From Scatosoma sp045127595 (GTDB taxonomy: Bacteria; Bacillota; Clostridia; Christensenellales; Borkfalkiaceae), in assembly GCA_045127595.1 (NCBI GenBank), contig JBGVQS010000004.1:1-49710 (forward strand): a DNA stretch of 49,710 nucleotides. Reading direction: 5' to 3'. Positions within the stretch are counted from its first letter, which is position 1; each line of letters starts with the position of its first letter. A program made the translations under genes and the position numbers. Under the pieces are notes generated by a model that was not told where the DNA came from, made no database searches, and saw only the letters and a list, made by a program, of their open reading frames with translations. Below are positions 19,352 to 27,259 of the stretch, in pieces.

Positions 19352-20305
19352 ATGAAATCAGTCAAGATCAAATCGTATGCAAAAATAAATTTAACGCTTG
19401 AAATCAAGGGCATAGAAGGCGGTTTTCATATGCTTGATTCCTTGGTGGCAAGCGTGGATTTGTTCGATTTGATCCTTTTGAAAAAGCGTAAGGACAAGCA
19501 ATCCACCGTGCGCATGAAAGGCATGGGCAGCGAAGAAATCCCCGCCGAACAAAATAACGCCTATAAGGCTGCATTGGCGTTTTCAAAGCGTTTTGACTGC
19601 TGCGGCGCGGATATTACCGTATACAAAAATATTCCTATCGGCGCGGGACTTGGCGGTTCTTCCGCAGACGTTGTCGGGGTGCTCAACGGCATGGCGAAGC
19701 TCTACGGAATCGGCGATAGGGAAGCCTTGGGGGAGCTGGCTGACCGTTTGGGCAGCGATACGCGGTATATGCTGACGGGGGGCTTTGCGCGCATGCAGGG
19801 CAGGGGAGAAAAGGTCTCCTTTTTTGATACCGATTTGACTTTGCATTTTTTACTGCTGTGTCCGGGAACTTCCGTATCGGCAGGCGGATGCTACCGCCGT
19901 TATGACGAGATGCCTAAAACGCTCGATTTAAAGGAAAATTTTACGGAAGAATGTCTTGCCGCGTTACAGCAAAATAATCAAAATGGGGTAGGCAGGTACG
20001 TGATGAACGACCTTTTTCCTGCCGCAGCGAGCTTGAATAGCGACGTTTTGACGGCAAAGGAAGCTCTTTCTTCTTTTTCGCCGCTTGCGGTGGAGATGAC
20101 AGGGTCTGGGAGTTGCGTATTTGCGCTGTTTGAAACGCGTGAGCTGTGCGAATGGGCAAAGAGCCGTTACCGCGGCGATTTCCGCGCGTGCGTTGTAAAG
20201 ACGGTTATTCCCGATTATTGCGGAAAGGGAGTAAAAAGCGGCTTTTTCAATTTTAAAAATCCCTACGCGCTGACGGACGAAGAACGCCGTCTTGCGGAGG
20301 AATAA
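19352..20305 (+). CDS. ispE: 4-diphosphocytidyl-2-C-methyl-D-erythritol kinase
   Basis: GHMP kinase of the non-mevalonate (MEP) isoprenoid pathway. The 317-aa length is slightly over the usual 280-310. Family motifs are SYAKINLTLEIKG at the N-terminus, the ATP loop IPIGAGLGGSSADVVGVL, and the third GHMP motif VEMTGSGSCVFALF. The frame is open to 19277, but ATG 19352 has GAGG and matches the family start. A 40-residue tail after the kinase core (VVKTVIPDYCGKGVKSGFFNFKN) is of unclear use. The next gene starts 25 bp later, likely in the same transcript. Confidence 0.93.
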   Translation: MKSVKIKSYAKINLTLEIKGIEGGFHMLDSLVASVDLFDLILLKKRKDKQSTVRMKGMGSEEIPAEQNNAYKAALAFSKRFDCCGADITVYKNIPIGAGLGGSSADVVGVLNGMAKLYGIGDREALGELADRLGSDTRYMLTGGFARMQGRGEKVSFFDTDLTLHFLLLCPGTSVSAGGCYRRYDEMPKTLDLKENFTEECLAALQQNNQNGVGRYVMNDLFPAAASLNSDVLTAKEALSSFSPLAVEMTGSGSCVFALFETRELCEWAKSRYRGDFRACVVKTVIPDYCGKGVKSGFFNFKNPYALTDEERRLAEE

Positions 20306-20330
20306 CAATAAGACAAACGGGAGAAAAAAG

Positions 20331-21302
20331 ATGGAAGAAAGAATGATCGACGACGAATACGGCAGAGGGATTCGTTTAAAGAAGACGAAAGACGGCTACG
20401 TGGACGTTACGGACGAGCTTGCGGAAAAGCAGGACGGAGAGCTTGTAGCGGAGAATGAGGGGGACGGGGGTGAAGAAATCACATTCGAATTCCCTATTTT
20501 GGACGTAGACGAGGACGACGAAGATCTGGTTGGTTTAACGCCGAGCGAAGCAAGAGCGCTCCGTCAAAAGAAAGCGGAAGCGGCTGCGCAACGACGTGCC
20601 GATTACGAACGCGCTTGCGCGGAAGGAAATGAACTTCTCGCGGCGCAAAGCTACCGCGCGGCAGAGTTGAAATTTGAAAAAGCGTTGAACCTGGACGAAG
20701 TGGCAACGGAAGCGTCCGTAGGGTATTGGAGAGCAAAAACCGCAGATTTTAGCAATCCTGACGAGTTGGCGAGCGAATACGTCGAAGCGGGTATTCAAAG
20801 CTTGGAATACGACCTTGGGTACGACGCGGCGGAAATTATTAAAAAGGAATACCGCTCGGTATTTGAAAAGCGTGTGGCAGAGCTTTCCGCGGAAGAAGCG
20901 CCGCTTGCCGAAGAAGTAGAAGGGAAGCAAGAACGCCGCCGTACGGTATTGAAAGCGCGTGTAAAAAAGGCGGGGATTATTTTTGCGGCGGTTTCGTGCG
21001 CGTTTGTGCTGATTGCCGCGCTTGCCGTGATATTCGGGCTGAAAAATTTTACGACGAAGGATAATTCTTACGTGTTGTTGACGATTGTGTTTGCGGCGCT
21101 TTCGTTGGTTGGCTTGGTCGTGTTCTTGGTGTTTACGAAGAAGTTCATCAACGCACTGCGTATTTATCGGAAAAACGAAGATTTGGCGGAAACGGAAGAA
21201 GGCGCTCGCTTATTGGAAATTAGAGAATACAAGGAGTTGTATCTCGATTTGTTAAAAGTTGCCGACGAAATGGAAGCGGCTCAGGCAATCGAAGCGGAAT
21301 AA
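20331..21302 (+). CDS. Two-TM membrane protein with acidic N-terminus and TPR-like region
   Basis: 323 aa, not assigned to a named family. Residues 1-85 are strongly acidic (several ED clusters). Residues about 85-180 look like TPR-type helices (ELLAAQSYRAAELKFEKALN, YWRAKTADFSNPDELASEYV). Two hydrophobic helices follow (AGIIFAAVSCAFVLIAALAV and VLLTIVFAALSLVGLVVFLV), then a charged helical C-terminal tail. Both soluble parts would be cytoplasmic. ATG 20331 has GGGAG upstream; the frame is open to 20292 but without a better site. It shares the ispE transcript and ends at a strong terminator. Confidence 0.75.
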   Translation: MEERMIDDEYGRGIRLKKTKDGYVDVTDELAEKQDGELVAENEGDGGEEITFEFPILDVDEDDEDLVGLTPSEARALRQKKAEAAAQRRADYERACAEGNELLAAQSYRAAELKFEKALNLDEVATEASVGYWRAKTADFSNPDELASEYVEAGIQSLEYDLGYDAAEIIKKEYRSVFEKRVAELSAEEAPLAEEVEGKQERRRTVLKARVKKAGIIFAAVSCAFVLIAALAVIFGLKNFTTKDNSYVLLTIVFAALSLVGLVVFLVFTKKFINALRIYRKNEDLAETEEGARLLEIREYKELYLDLLKVADEMEAAQAIEAE

Positions 21303-21318
21303 AAAGATTATAAAATCA

Positions 21319-21360
21319 GGGCAAAATACGGAAAAAACCCGTATTTTGCCCGATTTTTTT
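21319..21360 (+). terminator. Intrinsic terminator after the ispE operon
   Basis: Perfect 12-bp stem GGGCAAAATACG / CGTATTTTGCCC, a 9-nt A-rich loop, then TTTTTTT (21354-21360). Confidence 0.92.
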
Positions 21361-21391
21361 GTTTTGCAATATAATAAGGAAGTCATTTTTC

Positions 21392-21420
21392 TTGATTTCA
21401 ACGTTTTTTCGTGGTATAAT
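21392..21420 (+). promoter_or_regulatory. Promoter of the ABC exporter pair, predicted leaderless
   Basis: -35 TTGATT (21392-21397), 17-bp spacer, extended -10 TGGTATAAT (21412-21420). The -10 ends 6 bp before the ATG at 21427, so the expected start site is the A of that ATG. No ribosome binding site is possible between them. Confidence 0.75.
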
Positions 21421-21426
21421 ATGGGT

Positions 21427-23181
21427 ATGAAAAAAGTACTCACTTATCTCAAACCGTATAAATGGCAAAGCCTGATGGCGCCCCTGTTCAAGATGTTGGA
21501 AGCGACGTTCGAGCTGCTCGTGCCCATTATCGTCGGATTGCTTGTCGATAAAGGACTCGGCAATTACGTAGACGGACAAGGCTACGTGTCGGCGAACGAA
21601 GCGTACATTTGGAAAATGTGCGGCGTTTTGGCGTTGTTCGGTTTGTTTGGGTTGCTTTTTTCTGTGATAGCGCAATATTTTGCGGCGCGCACGGCAACGG
21701 GTGTTTCCGCAGGGCTTCGAAAGGATTTATTCCGAAAACTGCAAACGCTCAGCTATAAGGATTTGGATAAAATGGGCACGTCCACCATGCTCACGCGTAT
21801 GACGAGCGACGTGGACAGCGTGCAGTCGGGCGTTAATTTGTTTTTGCGGTTGTTTTTACGCTCTCCGTTTATCGTCTTCGGGGCAATGATTACGGCGTAC
21901 ATTATCGCGCCTGAATCTTTCCCCGTGTTTATAACGACGATTGCGGTGCTTGCGGTAGTGGTGTACGCGGTTATGTTCCTGTGTATGCCCTTGTATAAAA
22001 AAGCGCAGGCAAAGCTGGATAAGGTTTTGCTTTCTTCCCGAGAAAACTTAACGGGCGCAAGAGTGCTTCGCGCCTTTTGCCGAGAAGAATCGGAACGGGA
22101 GCTTTTCAACGAGCGGAACGAAGAACTGACCAAGAGTAAGAAATTTGTCGGGGGAATTGCGGCGATTACGAATCCGCTGACGTACGTACTGATCAACGCG
22201 GCGATCATTTGGCTGATTTGGTCGGGAGCAATCCGTGTAGACGCGGGGAAAATGTCCCAAGGCACGGTACTTGCGCTCTACAATTTAATGAGCCAAATCT
22301 TGATCGAGCTTATCAAGCTTGCCAACCTGATCGTAACCGTATCCAAGGCGGCGGCTTGCGCAGGCAGAATCGAAACGGTGTTAAAGCAAGAACCGAGCAT
22401 CGATTTGATAGAAGACAGCGCGGATAAAGAGGACGGAGAAAACTTCCTTGTATTTGAGAACGTTTCCGTTTGTTATAACGAGGGCGCGGACAATGCGCTG
22501 ACGAATATTTCCTTTACCTTGAAGAAAGGGGAAACGCTCGGTGTGATCGGCGGTACGGGTTCGGGAAAGACGACGCTTGTCAATCTCATTCCCCATTTTT
22601 ACGACGTAACAGGGGGGCAGGTACGCGTTGACGGCAAAGACGTGCGCTTACGTAGCGAACAAAAAAATCTTCGCGCACGTATCGGTATCGTGCCGCAAAA
22701 GACCGTTTTGTTCAAGGGCACGATTCGCGAAAATCTTTTATGGGGCAAAGCGGACGCGACGGACGAAGAACTGCTTGCCGCGGCAAAGCTCGCGCAAGCG
22801 GAAGACGTGATTGCCGACAAGGGGGGCTTGGACGGCGAAATCAAGCAGGGGGGGAAGAACCTTTCTGGCGGTCAAAAACAGCGGCTTGCTATTGCGCGCG
22901 CGTTCGTGCGGAAGCCCGATTTACTGATTTTGGACGATTCTTCTTCGGCACTCGATTATGCGACGGACGCGGCGCTTCGAAAGGCGATTAGAAGCTTGAA
23001 CGTAACGTCGGTGATCGTTTCTCAACGTGCGTCGTCCGTGCAAAATGCGGACAAAATTTTGGTCTTGGACGACGGGAAGCTCTTGGGGGAAGGCACGCAC
23101 GAACAGCTTCTAAAAACGTGCGAAGTGTACCGAGAAATCTACTTCTCGCAATATGAAAGAGAAGGGGGTGCTGCGGTATGA
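21427..23181 (+). CDS. ABC exporter half-transporter with degenerate catalytic site (TM287-like)
   Basis: 584 aa: six-helix membrane domain (about 1-310) then an ATPase domain. Walker A is GGTGSGKTT and the signature LSGGQKQRLAIARAF is canonical. After Walker B, the catalytic Glu is Asp (LILDDSSSALD), and the switch His is Gln (VIVSQRASSV). These changes are the known mark of the degenerate-site subunit of heterodimeric exporters such as TM287/288 or BmrCD. The next gene is the partner and overlaps by 4 bp. ATG 21427 is chosen over 21421 because it sits at the predicted transcription start and gives the family N-terminus. The substrate is unknown (drug or lipid-like). Confidence 0.92.
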   Translation: MKKVLTYLKPYKWQSLMAPLFKMLEATFELLVPIIVGLLVDKGLGNYVDGQGYVSANEAYIWKMCGVLALFGLFGLLFSVIAQYFAARTATGVSAGLRKDLFRKLQTLSYKDLDKMGTSTMLTRMTSDVDSVQSGVNLFLRLFLRSPFIVFGAMITAYIIAPESFPVFITTIAVLAVVVYAVMFLCMPLYKKAQAKLDKVLLSSRENLTGARVLRAFCREESERELFNERNEELTKSKKFVGGIAAITNPLTYVLINAAIIWLIWSGAIRVDAGKMSQGTVLALYNLMSQILIELIKLANLIVTVSKAAACAGRIETVLKQEPSIDLIEDSADKEDGENFLVFENVSVCYNEGADNALTNISFTLKKGETLGVIGGTGSGKTTLVNLIPHFYDVTGGQVRVDGKDVRLRSEQKNLRARIGIVPQKTVLFKGTIRENLLWGKADATDEELLAAAKLAQAEDVIADKGGLDGEIKQGGKNLSGGQKQRLAIARAFVRKPDLLILDDSSSALDYATDAALRKAIRSLNVTSVIVSQRASSVQNADKILVLDDGKLLGEGTHEQLLKTCEVYREIYFSQYEREGGAAV

Positions 23182-24941
23182 AGAACGTAGAGAAGAACGC
23201 AAAGCGGAGAACGCCTGCACCCAAGGGGACGTTGAAACGCGTTTTGTATTACGTGGGAAGATACCCCTTGCCCTTGATTGGCGCGTTGGTATTTGCTGTA
23301 TTGACGGTCGCAGGCAGTTTGCTCGTACCCGTATTTTTAGGGGACGCGATCGATTGTATCATAGAAAACGGCGTGCGCTGGCGCGCGTTGAAGCTCCTTT
23401 TTGTAAAAACGGGGCTTGCGACGGCTATTTCGTCGGTTTCTCAATGGCTTTTGAGCCTTTGCAACAACAGCCTTTCCTGCAATGTAGTGCGGGATATTCG
23501 AAAGGACGCTTTTTGCAAGCTCGGCAGTTTGCCCCTTGCGTATATCGATACCAAGTCCCACGGGGATACGGTGAGCAGAATCGTTGCGGACGCCGATCAG
23601 TTTTCGGACGGCTTGCTGATGGGTTTCACTCACTTTTTCACGGGGCTTATGACCATTTTGGGCACGATTGCGTTTATGCTCGTAACCAACGTAAAAATCG
23701 GGTTGATCGTTGTTTTGGTAACCCCTGCTTCCTTATTTGTGGCAAAATTCGTTGCGACGCATACCCACCGTTTCTTTAAAGCGCAAACGGCAACGCGCGG
23801 CGAGCAAACCGCGTTCACGGAAGAGATGATTACGGGCTTAAAGACAACGCAAGCCTTTGGGCACGAACAGGAGAACGAAGAAAAATTCAACGAAATCAAC
23901 AAGCGTTTGGAAAAGGCGGCGCTGAACGCGACCTTTTATTCTTCGTTGACGAACCCCTGCACGCGGTTTATTAACAACCTTGTGTACGCGCTCGTCGCGC
24001 TCGTTGGGGGGCTGGACGTGGCGGCTGGAAGATTTACCGTCGGCGGCTTGACGAAATTCCTTTCGTATGCGAATCAATACACCAAACCGTTCAATGAAAT
24101 TTCGGGCGTGGTAACCGAACTGAAAGGCGCGTTTACCTGTGCCGCGCGGATTTTTGAACTAATCGACGCGCAGGAAGAAGTTTCGGACGAAAACAACAAA
24201 GTCCTTGCGGGAACGGACGGCGACGTGCGGCTCGAAAAGGTGTATTTTTCCTACGTAGCGGAACGGAAGCTGATCGAAGATCTTTCCTTGACGGTAAAGC
24301 CGGGGCAACGGATTGCCATCGTTGGAAAGACGGGTTCGGGCAAGACGACGCTCATCAATTTACTGATGCGTTTTTACGACGTCAACGGCGGCGCGATTTT
24401 GGTGGAAAACGAAGATATTCGAACGCTCACAAGAAAATCCTTGCGCCAAAGCTACGGCATGGTATTGCAGGAAACTTGGTTGAAGAGCGGTACCGTACGG
24501 GAAAATTTAAAAATGGGCAATCCTACGGCAACGGACGAGGATATGTATGCGGCGGCGAAAGCGGCGCACGCACACAGCTTTATCCGTAAAATGGAAAAGG
24601 GGTACGATACGGTGCTTTCCGAAGACGGCGGCGGCTTGTCCGAAGGACAAAAACAGCTCCTTTGTATCACTCGTATTATGCTGGCGAAGCCGTCCATGCT
24701 CATTTTGGACGAAGCGACTTCGTCAATCGATACCCGAACCGAACAAAAAATCGGGGACGCGTTCGATAGGCTGATGGAAGGCAGAACGAGCTTTATCGTT
24801 GCGCACCGTTTGTCCACGATCGTGCACGCGGACTGTATTCTCGTTATGGAAAGCGGTCGGGTAGTCGAACAGGGCGCGCATAAAGAACTGCTTGCAAAAG
24901 ACGGCGCGTATGCAAAGCTGTACAAAAGTCAGTTCGCATAA
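23178..24941 (+). CDS. ABC exporter half-transporter with complete catalytic site (TM288-like)
   Basis: 587 aa, partner of the preceding gene. Membrane domain about residues 20-330, ATPase domain after. Walker A is GKTGSGKTT, Walker B with catalytic Glu is LILDEATSSID, and the switch His is in FIVAHRLSTIV. The signature is LSEGQ rather than LSGGQ; in the dimer this altered signature pairs with the degenerate Walker site of the other subunit. Together the two chains build one active and one inactive ATP site. It starts in the stop of the first gene (ATGA), preceded by GAAGGGGGTG. No terminator follows before yqfC. Confidence 0.93.
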   Translation: MKNVEKNAKRRTPAPKGTLKRVLYYVGRYPLPLIGALVFAVLTVAGSLLVPVFLGDAIDCIIENGVRWRALKLLFVKTGLATAISSVSQWLLSLCNNSLSCNVVRDIRKDAFCKLGSLPLAYIDTKSHGDTVSRIVADADQFSDGLLMGFTHFFTGLMTILGTIAFMLVTNVKIGLIVVLVTPASLFVAKFVATHTHRFFKAQTATRGEQTAFTEEMITGLKTTQAFGHEQENEEKFNEINKRLEKAALNATFYSSLTNPCTRFINNLVYALVALVGGLDVAAGRFTVGGLTKFLSYANQYTKPFNEISGVVTELKGAFTCAARIFELIDAQEEVSDENNKVLAGTDGDVRLEKVYFSYVAERKLIEDLSLTVKPGQRIAIVGKTGSGKTTLINLLMRFYDVNGGAILVENEDIRTLTRKSLRQSYGMVLQETWLKSGTVRENLKMGNPTATDEDMYAAAKAAHAHSFIRKMEKGYDTVLSEDGGGLSEGQKQLLCITRIMLAKPSMLILDEATSSIDTRTEQKIGDAFDRLMEGRTSFIVAHRLSTIVHADCILVMESGRVVEQGAHKELLAKDGAYAKLYKSQFA

Positions 24942-24955
24942 GCGATAGAAAAATC

Positions 24956-24982
24956 ATAAGCCTTCTTTTTAACGCATATACT
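24956..24982 (+). promoter_or_regulatory. Possible sigma-E-type promoter of yqfC-yqfD
   Basis: ATA (24956-24958), 16 nt, then CATATACT (24975-24982). This resembles the mother-cell sigma-E pattern (ATA - about 16 - CATACAAT). In B. subtilis yqfC/yqfD belong to the sigma-E regulon. The predicted start falls at the edge of the GGGGG ribosome binding site, leaving a very short leader. Confidence 0.4.
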
Positions 24983-24999
24983 AACCCAAAGGGGGATAT

Positions 25000-25284
25000 A
25001 TGCGGCTGTACGAAGAACTGTTTAAAAATGCGGACGGCGCGGCGTTGTCGCGGTGCGTGATCGTGCCCAACGGGGGCGGATATTTCGAAGGCGTAAAAGC
25101 GGTGGAGGATTTTTCCCCCGAACGCTTGATCCTTTGTTTTTTGAAAGAGCGCGTAGAGGTGGCAGGGGACTCCCTTTGCATAAAGAAATATTGCGACGGA
25201 GATTTAGAGCTTTCGGGAAAAATTTATTCGGTGCAGGTGTTGGACGGCTTTAAAAAAGACAAAAAAGGGGGAGAGAATCCGTGA
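25000..25284 (+). CDS. yqfC: Sporulation protein YqfC (YabP/YqfC family)
   Basis: 94 aa, typical length. The family is expressed in the mother cell during sporulation and its molecular role is unknown. The family-like core is SRCVIVPNGGGYFEGVKAVE, then ERLILCFLKERVEVAGDSL and DLELSGKIYSVQVL. The start has GGGGG (24991-24995). The stop overlaps the GTG start of yqfD by 4 bp, as expected for a coupled pair. Placement directly before yqfD, phoH and pgpH is the conserved Bacillota order and supports the call more than the weak sequence similarity does. Confidence 0.85.
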   Translation: MRLYEELFKNADGAALSRCVIVPNGGGYFEGVKAVEDFSPERLILCFLKERVEVAGDSLCIKKYCDGDLELSGKIYSVQVLDGFKKDKKGGENP

Positions 25285-26195
25285 AATTTCTTTTCTCCGG
25301 AGCGCGTTTTTCGGTGGACGGAATTATGCCCGAACGCGCGTTGTTAAAGCTGCGCAGGGCGAATATCGAGTTGTACGACGTACAAAAAACGCGGCAAAAT
25401 AAACTGCTTTTTACCGTAAAGAAAAAAGATATTGAAAAAGTTTTTGCAATTTATCCAAACGTATGCTATAATGGAAACGGGGATAGCCCGTACGTCGTGC
25501 GAAAAATCAAGACGGTGGGCTGGCTGAAATGGCAGCTTTTCCTAAAAAAGCGGGTAGGCTTTTTGCTTGGCGGACTGCTGTTTTTGGCAGTGGTATTTTG
25601 GGCGGATTCCCTTGTGTTTGAGATCGAGCTTGTCGGGGATATAAGCTATCAACGGGAAGTCTATACGATTTTGGACGAATTCGGGATAAAACCCTTTTCG
25701 GTATATCGGAGTAATCACGAAGACGTGATTTGTTCCAAGCTCCTTTCCTTGGATAAAGTGGAATATTGTTCGATAAAAAAATCGGGCGCAAGGGTGCAGG
25801 TAGAAATCCGTTTAAGCCCCTTTGCGATAGAGAACGTTTCCAAGGAGAGCATGGTTGCAAAGCACACGGGCATTTTGCGTTCAATCAGCGTGTTAAAGGG
25901 TACGTTGCTCGTGGAAAAGGGCGCAAAAATTTCGGAAGGCGATTTGCTGGTTGGGAACTATTTTACGACCGAAGCAGGGGGGCAGGTATGCGTTGAACCG
26001 ATCGCGCGCGCGTGTATCGCTTGCACGTACGAGGGGATAATTCACGCGGCGACGGAAGAAGAAGCGTTGGCGCAGGCGTATTTAGAAATCGGCATATTCG
26101 ATGGCGTTTCTATCGAGAAAAAGGAGCTTGCCGTCATTGAAAACGGCTATTTCGTGCAAATAGACTATACGGTGGTTGAGAAAATAAATTTATAA
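25281..26195 (+). CDS. yqfD: Sporulation protein YqfD
   Basis: 304 aa, shorter than the roughly 390-aa B. subtilis protein. Residues 1-75 form a small domain (FSVDGIMPERALLKLRRANIE). One membrane helix follows (GFLLGGLLFLAVVFWADSLV, about 95-115), then a soluble part with a repeated beta-rich segment (VEYCSIKKSGARVQVEIRLS, ISEGDLLVGNYF). The soluble part would lie outside the cytoplasm or between the spore membranes. It begins with GTG overlapping yqfC, with GGGGGAGAG before it. Required for normal sporulation in related bacteria; mechanism unknown. Confidence 0.85.
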   Translation: MKFLFSGARFSVDGIMPERALLKLRRANIELYDVQKTRQNKLLFTVKKKDIEKVFAIYPNVCYNGNGDSPYVVRKIKTVGWLKWQLFLKKRVGFLLGGLLFLAVVFWADSLVFEIELVGDISYQREVYTILDEFGIKPFSVYRSNHEDVICSKLLSLDKVEYCSIKKSGARVQVEIRLSPFAIENVSKESMVAKHTGILRSISVLKGTLLVEKGAKISEGDLLVGNYFTTEAGGQVCVEPIARACIACTYEGIIHAATEEEALAQAYLEIGIFDGVSIEKKELAVIENGYFVQIDYTVVEKINL

Positions 26196-26198
26196 AAA

Positions 26199-26213
26199 GC
26201 CCCATGATGGGGC
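26199..26213 (+). promoter_or_regulatory. Hairpin that hides the first ATG of phoH
   Basis: GCCCC-ATGAT-GGGGC forms a perfect 5-bp GC stem with the ATG at 26204 in its loop. AAGGGAG (26214-26220) follows directly and is well placed for the TTG at 26228. This favours TTG as the real start. Confidence 0.6.
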
Positions 26214-26227
26214 AAGGGAGAAACATA

Positions 26228-27253
26228 TTGCAAAACGGGAAATTTACGGAAACGGTAGACACGAAATCGGTGGACAAACTGTCCAGAATTTTGGGTGCGT
26301 TTGACGAAAATTTAAATTATCTTGCAAGGGAGCTTTGGCTGACGGCGTACGTCGAAGGCGTCAAGATCCGATTAGAGGGAGAAGAACAAAACGTAACGCT
26401 TGGCGCGCAGGTACTTCGTGCGCTTTTGAAACTTGCGGGGCAAGGGGAAGAAATCGACAAGGGCAGAATGGCGTATTGTATCGAGCTTGCTTCGGAGGGC
26501 AGAGCGGAGGAAATTGCGGGCTTGACGGAGGGCGTAGTTGCGATTACCGCACGCGGAAAGCAAATCAAATGTAAGACGGTCGGGCAAAAATCCTACGTAG
26601 AAGCAATCCGCAAAAATACGGTGGTGTTCGGCGTTGGTCCTGCGGGTACGGGTAAGACGTACTTGGCGGTATGTATGGCGGTTTCGGCGTTCAAAAGCAA
26701 GCAGGTGGAAAAGATCATTCTCACCCGTCCCGCGGTGGAAGCGGGGGAAAAGCTCGGTTTTTTACCGGGGGATTTGCAAACAAAGGTCGATCCTTATCTT
26801 CGGCCCTTGTATGACGCTTTGCAAGAGATGTTGGGGCTGGAAACCTATTCCAAGCTCATGGAGCGGGGCGCGATAGAGGTTGCGCCGCTCGCGTATATGC
26901 GCGGCAGAACGCTGTCGAATGCGTTCATTATTTTGGACGAAGCGCAAAATACGACGAAAGAACAAATGAAAATGTTCCTTACCCGTATGGGGGAAGGCAG
27001 TAAGACGGTGGTAACGGGCGACGTAACGCAGATTGACTTAGATGGCAAAGAAAGCGGGCTTGTGCATGCCACGTCGATACTTGAAAACGTAGAAGGGGTG
27101 GCGGTATGCCGACTGACGTCCAAGGACGTTGTCAGACATCCGCTCGTAATGCGCATTATACGCGCGTACGAGAAAGAGGCGGAACAGAAAAAACAAGCCG
27201 TTTCTAACTCCCCGAAAAAAGAGCCGCGCGAAAAGAACGCGGAAGGAGTGTAA
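26228..27253 (+). CDS. phoH: PhoH-like ATPase (PhoH/PhoL)
   Basis: Cytoplasmic P-loop ATPase, 341 aa from TTG 26228. Walker A is VGPAGTGKTYLA (about residues 136-147), Walker B is FIILDEAQNTTKEQMKMFLT, and VVTGDVTQIDL is the typical sensor region. Family members are linked to RNA metabolism and often sit beside ybeY, as here. The frame also has an ATG at 26204, but that lies in a hairpin loop with no ribosome binding site, whereas TTG 26228 has AAGGGAG seven bases upstream. The C-terminal 25 residues are a charged tail. Confidence 0.93.
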   Translation: MQNGKFTETVDTKSVDKLSRILGAFDENLNYLARELWLTAYVEGVKIRLEGEEQNVTLGAQVLRALLKLAGQGEEIDKGRMAYCIELASEGRAEEIAGLTEGVVAITARGKQIKCKTVGQKSYVEAIRKNTVVFGVGPAGTGKTYLAVCMAVSAFKSKQVEKIILTRPAVEAGEKLGFLPGDLQTKVDPYLRPLYDALQEMLGLETYSKLMERGAIEVAPLAYMRGRTLSNAFIILDEAQNTTKEQMKMFLTRMGEGSKTVVTGDVTQIDLDGKESGLVHATSILENVEGVAVCRLTSKDVVRHPLVMRIIRAYEKEAEQKKQAVSNSPKKEPREKNAEGV

Positions 27254-27259
27254 CCAAAG

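Noticed and set aside
26204..26230. ATG 26204 as the phoH start.
   Set aside because: It lies in the loop of a GC hairpin without a ribosome binding site; TTG 26228 has AAGGGAG at the right distance.
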